Source: Micrococcales bacterium UBA7469 (GTDB lineage Bacteria; Actinomycetota; Actinomycetes; Actinomycetales; Microbacteriaceae). Taken from it: a stretch of 64,000 nt of DNA. The stretch covers positions 6,168-70,167 of the forward strand of contig DLPB01000025.1 of NCBI GenBank assembly GCA_002479805.1, given 5' to 3'. Each line of letters begins with the position of its first letter. Position 1 is the stretch's first letter. Positions 56,272-63,785 of this stretch are shown here, one piece after another. The notes under the pieces are model-generated. The model had not been told where the DNA came from. It saw only the letters and a program-made list of their open reading frames with translations, and ran no database searches. Both the position numbers and the translations under genes were made by a program.

Positions 56272-56823
56272 TTGCCTCAAGAGCCGGTCCTAGTCGTAAT
56301 AGATGTCCAGCAGGGTTTCATAGACCCGCGCTGGGGCACAAATGGCAACGACTCAGCCCTGGCTAACATTTCAAGGCTCGTGGATCACTGGAGAAGCAGC
56401 AACCTTCCGATTGTTGTCGTGAAGCACAATTCCAAGCATCCAGACTCGCCGCTGTTTTCTGGCAGTCCAGGCAATGCGCTGGAGTCATTCTTGGATGGCC
56501 CGCGTGATGTGGTGATTCAGAAGTCCGTGAACTCCGCCTTCTATGGCACGCCAGATCTTCATCTGTGGTTGGCTAAGCGGAATTTCAGGAACCTAGTCAT
56601 TTGCGGTATTACAACCAATAGGTGTTGTGAGACCACTGCACGCATGGCCGGGAACCTCGGATACAACACCACATTCGTCATTGATGCCACGGACGCTTTT
56701 GACCTTGCTCATGCGGACGGTGGGGTTACCGCTGCTTCCGAAGTGATGCGCATGACCGCTGCCAACCTAGACGGGGAGTTTGCCACGGTTCTCTCGACCG
56801 ATGAGGTGCTAGCGCGTTACTAA
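56272..56823 (+). CDS. Isochorismatase-like cysteine hydrolase
   Basis: A hydrolase of the isochorismatase/nicotinamidase superfamily with the Asp-Lys-Cys triad: Asp in LVVIDVQQGFID (near 11), Lys in VIQKSVNSAFYG (near 84) and Cys in GITTNRCCETTARMAGNLGY (near 118). The cis-peptide region GITTNRC is typical. Length 183. TTG 56272 is four bases after ctaF and lacks a clear ribosome site, so translation may rely on coupling. Substrate unknown; it has no evident link to the oxidase genes before it. Confidence 0.85.
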   Translation: MPQEPVLVVIDVQQGFIDPRWGTNGNDSALANISRLVDHWRSSNLPIVVVKHNSKHPDSPLFSGSPGNALESFLDGPRDVVIQKSVNSAFYGTPDLHLWLAKRNFRNLVICGITTNRCCETTARMAGNLGYNTTFVIDATDAFDLAHADGGVTAASEVMRMTAANLDGEFATVLSTDEVLARY

Positions 56824-56849
56824 CTCAGCAAGTTGTCAGAATGTGCTGT

Positions 56850-56855
56850 TAGTAT
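56850..56855 (+). promoter_or_regulatory. Candidate -10 box of ssrA
   Basis: TAGTAT lies 45 bases before the mature tmRNA end, so a precursor leader of about 38 bases would be removed by RNase P. No -35 at a normal distance was seen. Confidence 0.35.
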
Positions 56856-56899
56856 TGCCTCCTTGGCCAGCCCAAGATGTTACTAAAACAACTCAACAT

Positions 56900-57268
56900 G
56901 GGGATGATCGGTTTCGACATTGCAGTGTCTGCGTGAATGAAGCGGGTCGAGGATGCACAGTTATCTCGTAAACGCTCTGTGTAAAACAATAGGTGCCAAT
57001 ACAAAGCGCGCCGACTTCGCCCTAGCCGCTTAAGCTAGCCCCGAAGTCCGTCTGACTAGGTTTGATTTCGTCCTAGATCCAGGCGTCATTTAGAAATCTT
57101 GCTGATTGAGCGCGTCACAGGCTCAACCGGGACTTTTACTGTGACTGGGCCTGTCTGCGTAGTTGCTTCAGACAAATGCAGGGGCCGAGTAGAACGCCTT
57201 ATGAAGCTACACCCGTAGAAGAGTCACAATCTTTGCATTGGACGGGGGTTCAATTCCCCCCATCTCCA
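56900..57268 (+). ncRNA. ssrA: Transfer-messenger RNA (tmRNA)
   Basis: tmRNA rescues stalled ribosomes by acting first as tRNA-Ala and then as mRNA for a degradation tag. The 5' end GGGGATG pairs with CATCTCC at 57261-57267, and GATCGGTTTCGAC follows as in other tmRNAs. The T-arm is GGGGGTTCAATTCCCCC. The discriminator is A57268 and CCA is not encoded. The tag frame starts at GCC 56995 and ends at TAA 57031-57033, encoding ANTKRADFALAA. Length 369. No smpB gene is adjacent. Confidence 0.97.
56995..57033 (+). other. tmRNA proteolysis tag reading frame
   Basis: Twelve codons plus TAA specify ANTKRADFALAA. The final ALAA is the ClpXP/ClpAP recognition end shared by bacterial tags, and the RADFALAA ending resembles known actinobacterial tags. 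The resume codon is GCC at 56995. Confidence 0.93.
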
Positions 57269-57274
57269 CGTTAC

Positions 57275-57304
57275 AAGGCCCCGAGCTAATCCCTCGGGGC
57301 CTTT
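57275..57304 (+). terminator. Terminator after ssrA
   Basis: AAGGCCCCGAG (57275-57285) pairs with CTCGGGGCCTT (57293-57303) around a 7-base loop, an 11-bp stem followed by a short T run. Confidence 0.88.
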
Positions 57305-57325
57305 ACCTTTAACGGCAAGTTTGAA

Positions 57326-57331
57326 TAGGCT
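57326..57331 (+). promoter_or_regulatory. -10 box of a leaderless acetyltransferase transcript
   Basis: TAGGCT ends six bases before GTG 57338. No ribosome site lies between, so transcription probably begins at the start codon. Confidence 0.55.
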
Positions 57332-57337
57332 CTTCTC

Positions 57338-57898
57338 GTGATTGAATTCCGGCGGTTAGCTGAGTCTGAGTTAGAAAAGTTTCTAGAGTTTATGGATGGG
57401 CCAGCATTTGAGTCCCAACCGCAGTGGCGAGGTTGCTACTGCCAGTTTTATCTCAACACCAAGGCGGAGAATGATGACCCGAACGCCAGGGGAGAGCTGA
57501 ATCGTCAACGAGCCTGTGATCGTATCCAGAGCGGTGTGATGCAGGGATACCTTGCCTACTCGGTTCAGGATGGAGCCGAGAAGGTCATAGGTTGGATGGC
57601 GGCCAACAAATTCAACAACTTCGTTGCACTACCTCCGCAGCGAGAGGATGTGGCCGCCATTATTTGCTTTGTGGTGGACAAGGATTGGCAGGGACAAAAA
57701 GTAGCAACCAATCTGCTCAATTATGCCCTGGCCGATCTTCCTAATCATGGCTTCACTGAGGTGCAGTCGGCACCGCTGCGAGATTCCGAATTCCAGGATT
57801 GGGGATATCGTGGACCGCGCTCAATGTTTGAAAAAGCGGGCTTTGCCGCGGTCACAGATCTGGACGACACACATGTGTTGATGACACGCAAGTTGTAA
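57338..57898 (+). CDS. GNAT-family acetyltransferase
   Basis: A protein of 186 residues with an acetyltransferase fold. The core includes VIGWMAANKFNNF (about 86-98), ICFVVDKDWQGQKVATNLLNYAL (about 109-131; the QGQKVA stretch corresponds to the acetyl-CoA loop Q/R-x-x-G/A) and a C-terminal FEKAGFA. The N-terminus contains CYCQFYL. Substrate unknown. It sits alone between the ssrA terminator and the bidirectional terminator facing qcrB, inside the interrupted respiratory locus. Confidence 0.82.
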   Translation: MIEFRRLAESELEKFLEFMDGPAFESQPQWRGCYCQFYLNTKAENDDPNARGELNRQRACDRIQSGVMQGYLAYSVQDGAEKVIGWMAANKFNNFVALPPQREDVAAIICFVVDKDWQGQKVATNLLNYALADLPNHGFTEVQSAPLRDSEFQDWGYRGPRSMFEKAGFAAVTDLDDTHVLMTRKL

Positions 57899-57932
57899 AA
57901 AAATCCCCCGATCGTTTGAGCGGGGGATTTTT
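57898..57932. terminator. Bidirectional terminator between acetyltransferase gene and qcrB
   Basis: CCCCCG (57905-57910) pairs with CGGGGG (57921-57926) around a 10-base loop, flanked by an A run on the left and a T run on the right. It can stop both converging transcripts. Confidence 0.9.
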
Positions 57933-57944
57933 CTTTAGCTTTAC

Positions 57945-59600
57945 TTACTTCTTTTCTGCCAGAGCCTTTGGCTTGCGCTTAGGCTTCTCTACCGCAGGGG
58001 CAGGGGAGTGGTCAGCGTGAGCAAGTTCGTACTCAGCCTTAGATACCGGAGCAATACGGTCTTCGAAGTAGAAGCTCGATAGTGCTGCGCGAATCTTGGC
58101 GCTGATGGTGATCTTGCCTTGAGCATTAGGTCTTGCAAGGGTTGGCTGGTAGTCCTTGAAGTCAACCAGCTTCCACAGCTCGTACTTGTCCACTGGCTCG
58201 TGAACCTCGATGTACTCACCGTGTGGCAAGCGCACAACGCGGCCAGTTTCGCGGCCGTGTAGCGCGATCTCACGGTCCTTACGCTGAAGCGCAAGGCAGG
58301 CACGCTTGGTGATCCAGTATGCAATTACAGGGCCGATGATCAGCAGAATCTGCATGCTGGTTAGCACGTGGTTCAGTGACATCTGGAAGTTAGTCGCAAT
58401 TAGGTCGGTAGAAGCTCCAGCCCACAGCACGGCGTAGAAGGTAACGCCAGCAGCACCAAGGCCGGTTCTGGTAGGTGCGTTTCTCGGGCGGTCAAGCACG
58501 TGGTGCTCACGGTCGTCGCCGGTTACCCACTTCTCAACGAATGGGTAGACAGCCACAATCGCAAGGAACAGTAGCGAGATGACAAGTGGAAGCAGCACAC
58601 CCATTGGTAGCACTACACCAAGCACATAGATGTCTAGGTTCGACGGGGCAAGTCGCAATGCACCATCTAGCCAACCGATGTACCAGTCAGGCTGAGTTCC
58701 TGCGGATACTGGAGATGGGTCGTATGGACCGTAGTTCCAGATTGGGTTGATGGTGAAGGTGGCTGAGATGGCCATCAAGACACCGAAGACTAGGAAGAAG
58801 AATCCTCCGGCTTTAGCCACGTATACCGGCATCAATGGGAAGCCGACGACGTTTTCGTCAGTCTTTCCAGGGCCTGAATAGTGGGTGTGCTTGTGGATGA
58901 TTACCATCATCAAGTGCACTGCTAGCAACACAATGATCAGCGCTGGGATGATCATGATGTGCAGGCTGTAAAGACGTGCTACCACCTCATCGCCAGGGAA
59001 TTCTCCACCGAATAGGCCTGAGGAGATCGAGGGGCCGATGAACGGGATGGCCTTCAGCATTCCATCGATGATTCGAAGGCCGTTTCCTGATAGCAGGTCG
59101 TCTGGCAGTGAGTAACCGGTGAAGCCACCGCCCATTCCGGCTAGGAATAGGAAGAATCCAACCAACCAGTTCAATTCACGTGGCTTGCGGAATGCACCGG
59201 TGAAGAACACGCGAAGCATGTGCAATCCAGCCGCGGCAACAAAGAGAAGCGCGGACCAGTGGTGCACCTGACGCATTAGAAGACCGCCACGAATGTCGAA
59301 GCTGATGTCCAAACTGGATGCATAGGCAATCGACATTTCGGCACCCTTGAGCGGCGCGTAGCTGCCCTCGTAGTGCACCGAGGCCATCGATGGCTGGAAG
59401 AAGAAGGTCAGGAAGGTACCGGAGATCAGTAGCACCACGAAGGAGTACATCGCGACCTCACCGAGCATGAAGCTCCAGTGGTCTGGAAATACCTTGCGGC
59501 CAAAGTTCTTTAGAACGCCTCCGAGGCTTAGTCGCTCATCGAGGTAGTTTGCGGCTCCACCGATGAAGGTGGTTGGCTTTTGTTCGGTAGAAGTGCTCAT
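57945..59600 (-). CDS. qcrB: Menaquinol-cytochrome c reductase cytochrome b subunit
   Basis: QcrB holds both b hemes and the quinol sites of complex III. The 551 residues include the fused cytochrome b core and a C-terminal extension typical of actinobacteria. Heme ligands are visible as paired histidines in HHWSALLFVAAAGLHMLRV (helix B) and in LHIMIIPALI with LAVHLMMV (helix D). The Qo loop contains YIGWLDGALR. The ATG shares one base with the qcrA stop. The tail is Lys/Pro-rich (EKPKRKPKALAEKK). It is the last gene of ctaE-qcrCAB. Confidence 0.96.
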   Translation of the reverse strand: MSTSTEQKPTTFIGGAANYLDERLSLGGVLKNFGRKVFPDHWSFMLGEVAMYSFVVLLISGTFLTFFFQPSMASVHYEGSYAPLKGAEMSIAYASSLDISFDIRGGLLMRQVHHWSALLFVAAAGLHMLRVFFTGAFRKPRELNWLVGFFLFLAGMGGGFTGYSLPDDLLSGNGLRIIDGMLKAIPFIGPSISSGLFGGEFPGDEVVARLYSLHIMIIPALIIVLLAVHLMMVIIHKHTHYSGPGKTDENVVGFPLMPVYVAKAGGFFFLVFGVLMAISATFTINPIWNYGPYDPSPVSAGTQPDWYIGWLDGALRLAPSNLDIYVLGVVLPMGVLLPLVISLLFLAIVAVYPFVEKWVTGDDREHHVLDRPRNAPTRTGLGAAGVTFYAVLWAGASTDLIATNFQMSLNHVLTSMQILLIIGPVIAYWITKRACLALQRKDREIALHGRETGRVVRLPHGEYIEVHEPVDKYELWKLVDFKDYQPTLARPNAQGKITISAKIRAALSSFYFEDRIAPVSKAEYELAHADHSPAPAVEKPKRKPKALAEKK

Positions 59601-60628
59601 TACGACTGCCTTATGTCCCAGAATGAAGGCCCTACGGGCTCGGTAAAGTCGCCTTGAGCGACCAGGTATCCTTCAGCATCAACTTCAATAGCAAGCTGAG
59701 GTAGTGGCCTTGACGCCGGTCCGAAGATGACCTTGCAGTGGTCTGCTAGGTCAAAGGTGGACTGGTGGCAAGGGCATAGCAGGTGGTGAGTGTGCTGTTC
59801 GTAGAGAGCAACTGGGCAACCCACGTGTGTACAAATCTTGGAGTAAGCGACGATGCCGTCGTAGCTCCAAGAAGCCTTGGCTGGATCTTCCTTTAGTTCG
59901 GAAGGCTCAACGCGAACCAAAAGCACTGCGGCCTTGGCCTTCTGGTTGAGCTTCTCGCCGTGGTCCTCGATGTCCTTTAGGTTCTCAGGAACAACGTGGA
60001 ATACCGAACCGATGGTGACTTCAGATGCCTTGATTGGCGTGCCACCCTCGTGAGAGTCGCGAACCAGGCGAACACCCTTCTTCCAGATGGTGTGCTTCAA
60101 GGTGTCTCCGACCTGTGGACCGAGGTCACCGAAGATGACGAGTGCCGGAATTGGGAAGACTGCCAAAGCGCCGTATAGCGAGCGACGAATTAGCTTGCGG
60201 CGAGTAAAGCCAGACTCTGCGTCAGCGGTCTTGATGATCTCAATCGCCTTTGCGCGAGCCTCATCTGGAGTGCGTGCCTGGTGACGAGCTTCAGCCACCT
60301 CGTGGTCTGGCATGAGGGTCTTGGCCCAGTGAACCGCTCCGAATCCGATACCTAGCAGGCTCAAAGCCATACCGATACCCATCCAGAAAGCGTTGTTTCT
60401 AGTGTCGGCCAAGCTGTCAATTGGGAATGCGAAGAATCCCCAAATCGCAACAATCGCACCAATCACGGAGATGCCGAACATGACAGCAATCTGCTGCTCT
60501 GCCCCCTTTGCAGCCTTCTCGCTCTTATCGGTCATGCGAACGCGGTGTGGTTCGATGCCTGGGTCAGAGATTGGCTTTTGAATGTTCGTGGCTAGGCCAG
60601 CTGGGTAAACCTTCTCGATTTCGCTCAT
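59600..60628 (-). CDS. qcrA: Rieske iron-sulfur subunit of cytochrome bcc
   Basis: QcrA carries the 2Fe-2S centre that takes electrons from menaquinol. The 342-residue protein has the actinobacterial N-terminal extension with membrane segments (about 48-68 and 80-100) and a third anchor with RRKLIRRSLYGALAVFPIPALVIFG, a twin-arginine-like stretch. Cluster ligands are in CTHVGCPV and CPCHQSTFD. ATG 60628 follows AGGGAGA on its strand. It lies 11 bases after qcrC. Confidence 0.96.
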   Translation of the reverse strand: MSEIEKVYPAGLATNIQKPISDPGIEPHRVRMTDKSEKAAKGAEQQIAVMFGISVIGAIVAIWGFFAFPIDSLADTRNNAFWMGIGMALSLLGIGFGAVHWAKTLMPDHEVAEARHQARTPDEARAKAIEIIKTADAESGFTRRKLIRRSLYGALAVFPIPALVIFGDLGPQVGDTLKHTIWKKGVRLVRDSHEGGTPIKASEVTIGSVFHVVPENLKDIEDHGEKLNQKAKAAVLLVRVEPSELKEDPAKASWSYDGIVAYSKICTHVGCPVALYEQHTHHLLCPCHQSTFDLADHCKVIFGPASRPLPQLAIEVDAEGYLVAQGDFTEPVGPSFWDIRQS

Positions 60629-60639
60629 TCGAATTCTCC

Positions 60640-61437
60640 CTAGTTAGCCTTGGCGCCGAGCCATACGGTGATTGCAATGATGAAGCCCAAACCGAAGATC
60701 CATACAAACAGACCCTCAGCAACCGGACCGATGGACGCAAGTTCATAACCGCCCACGGAGTCGTTTTCTTCCACGTACTTCAGGTAAGCGATGATGTCGC
60801 GCTTGTCCTCAGGGGTGAGGTTTGCGTCGTTGAATACTGGCATGTTCTGAGGACCGGTAACCATGGCCTCGTAGATGTGCTTCTCGGTTACGCCGCCCAG
60901 TGCCGGTGCGAACTTACCCTCGGTCAGAGCGCCACCAGCGCCTACCGCGTTGTGACACATCGCACAGTTGATGCGGAACAGCTCGCTACCGTGGGTCAGG
61001 TCAATGTCCTCACCAGTTGTTCTCAGGTACTCGGCGTCTGGAATAGCTGGTCCGGGGGCCAAGGATGCAACGTAGGCTGCCATAGCTGCAATTTGCTCCT
61101 CGGTGAACTGAACCGGCTTCTTGTAAAGCTGTGGTCCAGAAGCCTGGCCCGGCATGCGACCGGTTCCGACCTGGAAGTCAACCGATGCGGCTCCAACACC
61201 GATAAGGCTCGGGCCACCTACGGCGCCCTCACCGTTAGAGCCGTGACAGCTTGCACAGTTGGCCAAGAACAGCTTGCGCCCCTCGGCTACCTGGTCGGCA
61301 CTTGATACTTCGGACTGAACCACGTTGGTTGCAGCCGCATAGCCACCACCTGATAGTACGAGCCCTAGAAAGATTACGAAGCCAATCGCCCAAGGGCGAC
61401 GGCGCATCGGCTTTTCCTGATTCAACAGTTTCTCCAT
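60640..61437 (-). CDS. qcrC: Diheme cytochrome c subunit QcrC
   Basis: QcrC links complex III to the aa3 oxidase within the supercomplex, replacing a soluble cytochrome c. Two heme c sites, CASCH (near 54) and CAMCH (near 159), lie in repeated domains, with a membrane anchor near each end (about 17-36 and 236-258). The 265 residues are complete. The ATG directly follows the ctaE stop. The diheme form is diagnostic of actinobacteria. Confidence 0.96.
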   Translation of the reverse strand: MEKLLNQEKPMRRRPWAIGFVIFLGLVLSGGGYAAATNVVQSEVSSADQVAEGRKLFLANCASCHGSNGEGAVGGPSLIGVGAASVDFQVGTGRMPGQASGPQLYKKPVQFTEEQIAAMAAYVASLAPGPAIPDAEYLRTTGEDIDLTHGSELFRINCAMCHNAVGAGGALTEGKFAPALGGVTEKHIYEAMVTGPQNMPVFNDANLTPEDKRDIIAYLKYVEENDSVGGYELASIGPVAEGLFVWIFGLGFIIAITVWLGAKAN

Positions 61438-62064
61438 TTATTTCAAGATGTAGACGACTACGAATAGTCCGATCCACACCACATCGACGAAGTGCCAGTA
61501 GTAGGAGACCACGATTGCGCTGGTGGCCTCCTTGTGGCCGAAGTTCTTGGCTGCGTAAGCGCGACCAATTACAAGCAAGAATGCGATCAGACCGCCGGTC
61601 ACGTGTAGTGCGTGGAAACCAGTAGTGATGTAGAACGCTGATCCGTATGAGTTGGAGCTCAGGGAAACACCCTCAGAGACCAACATCGCATACTCCCAAA
61701 CCTGTCCGGCAACAAAGATCGCGCCCATTACGTAAGTCAAGAAGAACCACTCCACCATTCCCCACTTAGCAGGGGACCAGCCGGTGCGACGAGGCTGAAG
61801 ACGCTCCGCTGCAAATACTCCGAACTGAGCGGTGAAGGAGCTTGCAACCAAAATCAGGGTGTTCACGAGCGCAAATGGCACGTTGAGAATCTGAGTGTCA
61901 TTTGCCCAAAGGTCCGGAGCACCAGCACGAAGGCTGAAGTACATCGCGAACAGGCCTGCGAAGAACATAACTTCGCTGCCCAGCCAAACAATGGTGCCAA
62001 CGCTGGTGGCGTTTGGTCGGTTAATGGTCCCGCCGTGCACGGCAGGCAAAGTGGTTGCAGACAT
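61438..62064 (-). CDS. ctaE: Cytochrome c oxidase subunit III
   Basis: CtaE supports subunit I in the aa3 oxidase and influences proton uptake stability. The 208-residue protein has five membrane segments, with [21 protein letters not shown] near the N-terminus and [20 protein letters not shown] and [14 protein letters not shown] near the end. It is the first gene of ctaE-qcrC-qcrA-qcrB. Its ATG is six bases after a TAAACT -10 box with no ribosome site, so the operon mRNA is probably leaderless at ctaE. Confidence 0.95.
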   Translation of the reverse strand: MSATTLPAVHGGTINRPNATSVGTIVWLGSEVMFFAGLFAMYFSLRAGAPDLWANDTQILNVPFALVNTLILVASSFTAQFGVFAAERLQPRRTGWSPAKWGMVEWFFLTYVMGAIFVAGQVWEYAMLVSEGVSLSSNSYGSAFYITTGFHALHVTGGLIAFLLVIGRAYAAKNFGHKEATSAIVVSYYWHFVDVVWIGLFVVVYILK

Positions 62065-62070
62065 ACCTAA

Positions 62071-62076
62071 AGTTTA
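62071..62076 (-). promoter_or_regulatory. -10 box of a leaderless ctaE-qcrCAB transcript
   Basis: On the minus strand TAAACT ends six bases before the ctaE ATG at 62064, with TTAGGT between. No Shine-Dalgarno sequence is present. Confidence 0.55.
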
Positions 62077-62157
62077 CCCCACCAACGCTGGCCCAAGCCC
62101 CTCAAAAACAGCGGATTTTTGAAGAATTTTTGGACTCAGGGGCATAAATTGCATCAG

Positions 62158-62163
62158 TAGACT
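62158..62163 (+). promoter_or_regulatory. -10 box of a leaderless trpD transcript
   Basis: TAGACT ends six bases before the trpD ATG at 62170, with GCTGGC between and no clear ribosome site. Confidence 0.55.
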
Positions 62164-62169
62164 GCTGGC

Positions 62170-63228
62170 ATGACTGAATTGAGCTGGCCGAGGACTTTGA
62201 GCTTGTTGCTCGCGGGGGAGAACCTCACCAGAGTAGAGGCTGGCTGGGCACTGCGAGAGATCATGGCAGGGGAGGCGACTGAGGCTCAAATCGGAGCCTT
62301 CATGATGGCTCTTCGCGGCAAAGGAGAGACTGTCGACGAGCTCTCTGGTTTGGTCGATGTGATGTTGGAAAACGCGGTACTGCTGAACACTGGCAGTGAC
62401 GCGGTTGACATCGTTGGAACCGGGGGAGATCTGGTTGGAACCGTAAATATCAGCTCAATGGCATCGGTGGTCACTGCTGCGGCCGGGATTCCGGTCCTCA
62501 AACACGGCTCACGTTCCGCGTCGGGCAAAACCGGATCTTCTGAAATGCTGGAAGTGCTTGGAATTCGCCTGGACTTAGCTCCAGCGCAAGTGGCTGAGGT
62601 TTTCCACGAGGTGGGCATCACCTTTTTCTTCGCACCAGTGTTCCATCCGGCGATGAGATTTGTCGCACCGGTAAGAAAGCAGCTCGGCGTTCCAACCACC
62701 TTCAACTTCCTAGGACCGCTCGCCAATCCGGCCCAGCCAATTGCAACGGCTTTGGGTGTCTCGAACCCCGAGATTGCGCCGCTGATGGCTCAAGAAATTG
62801 CGCAGCGGGGAAGAACCGCCTTGGTATTCCGGTCACTGGATGGCTTGGACGAGATATCTGTTACCGCTCCGACACAAATTTGGCAGGTTTCGCAAGGCAA
62901 GGTATTCGAAACGGTTGTGGATCGATTCGTGAACCCCAGCATTCAGTTGGAGCAGCTCCTAGGTGGCGATGCCAAACACAATGCGGAAGTGGCCGCGGCT
63001 TTATTTGCAGGCGATTTGAGCGGCAATCTCAGCGCCGTGAAGGAAGTGGTGCTTCTCAACAGCGCTGCCGGCATCACCGCCTATAACCTTGCCAAGGATC
63101 CAAAATTGGTAGAAATGTCGATCGAAGATCGGCTACAAGCAGCCTTTGAAACTGCAAAAGACGCTCTCGAATCAGGAGCGGCGCACCGCAAACTCATGCA
63201 GTGGTCGCAGGCAACTCAAGCCAAATAA
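62170..63228 (+). CDS. trpD: Anthranilate phosphoribosyltransferase
   Basis: TrpD joins anthranilate and PRPP in tryptophan synthesis. The 352-residue protein has VDIVGTGGDLVGTVNISSMASVV (about 79-101; PRPP glycine loop GTGGD), KHGSRSASGKTGSSEMLE, the catalytic region FFFAPVFHPAMRFVAPVRKQLGVPTTFNFLGPLANP and SLDGLDEIS. It stands apart from other trp genes, as trpD does near the cytochrome cluster in mycobacteria. No terminator is seen between its stop and the element at 63270. Confidence 0.94.
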   Translation: MTELSWPRTLSLLLAGENLTRVEAGWALREIMAGEATEAQIGAFMMALRGKGETVDELSGLVDVMLENAVLLNTGSDAVDIVGTGGDLVGTVNISSMASVVTAAAGIPVLKHGSRSASGKTGSSEMLEVLGIRLDLAPAQVAEVFHEVGITFFFAPVFHPAMRFVAPVRKQLGVPTTFNFLGPLANPAQPIATALGVSNPEIAPLMAQEIAQRGRTALVFRSLDGLDEISVTAPTQIWQVSQGKVFETVVDRFVNPSIQLEQLLGGDAKHNAEVAAALFAGDLSGNLSAVKEVVLLNSAAGITAYNLAKDPKLVEMSIEDRLQAAFETAKDALESGAAHRKLMQWSQATQAK

Positions 63229-63269
63229 ATCCATCAGCTCCAAGTGGAAGAGAGCGGATTGAAAATCTT

Positions 63270-63297
63270 AGTTGACATAATGTTTATTATCGGCTTT
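63270..63297 (+). other. dif: Candidate dif site (XerCD recombination site)
   Basis: A 28-bp element with 11-6-11 architecture lies alone in the 92-base gap after trpD. The left arm (63270-63280) is AGTTGACATAA; read on the minus strand, TTATGTCAACT matches the Bacillus subtilis XerD-side arm at 10 of 11 positions and the E. coli one at 9 of 11. The six-base centre is 63281-63286. The right arm (63287-63297), TTATCGGCTTT, keeps the TTAT core and is otherwise divergent, as XerC arms often are. Gene orientation flips here, as expected at a terminus. An operator of another kind remains possible. Confidence 0.75.
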
Positions 63298-63320
63298 ATA
63301 TCATCAGTAGTGGCGAGGGG

Positions 63321-63785
63321 TCACTGCCCACGGTTTGCATAGCGCCTGATGAGCAAATCAATTGCACCAGCCGGCCCCACCCAAAGTTTTTCTTCGACGA
63401 TTTCGGATACGGAAACCCAGCGATGCATAACGGTGTCACGGTGTTCGTTCTCGGTCCAGTTCTCTGAACTTGGCTCAAAACTCTCGGAAACCCGCAGTTC
63501 AAAAAAATGCGCTTCGCCGGTGTCGTGATTTCGCAAATCTTCCATAGCGTGGTTTATCACCGCAACCGACTCGAAGTCGCTGGGTAGGAACAACCGGCCA
63601 GTCTCCTCGAAGACTTCTCGAATGATTCCCTCGATTGGAAGCTCGTCTGGTTCTAGGCCGCCTCCAGGAAACACCCACTGCGGCGGGAGATTCGACCCCG
63701 GATCAAAGTGCGATAAAAACAGTAGGAACCTACCTTGAGGTTCCAAAATAATGGCCCTGGTGGCGATTCGGTGCCTCAGGGTCAC
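63321..63785 (-). CDS. Nudix hydrolase
   Basis: A pyrophosphohydrolase of the Nudix superfamily with 154 residues. The Nudix box is complete, GGLEPDELPIEGIIREVFEETG (about 42-63), including REVFEETG. The N-terminus RATRAIILEPQGRFLLFLSH is typical, and the C-terminal part contains HRWVSVSEI. Substrate unknown (nucleotide derivatives are usual). The GTG at 63785 overlaps the stop of the upstream YczE-like gene (GTGA), so the two are coupled. Confidence 0.9.
   Translation of the reverse strand: MTLRHRIATRAIILEPQGRFLLFLSHFDPGSNLPPQWVFPGGGLEPDELPIEGIIREVFEETGRLFLPSDFESVAVINHAMEDLRNHDTGEAHFFELRVSESFEPSSENWTENEHRDTVMHRWVSVSEIVEEKLWVGPAGAIDLLIRRYANRGQ

Noticed and set aside
63270..63297. The same element as an operator for the Nudix gene
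   Set aside because: ATAAT/ATTAT arms could suit a repressor, but the 11-6-11 layout, the close XerD-arm match and its position downstream of the convergent Nudix and trpD genes, not before a start codon, favour dif.
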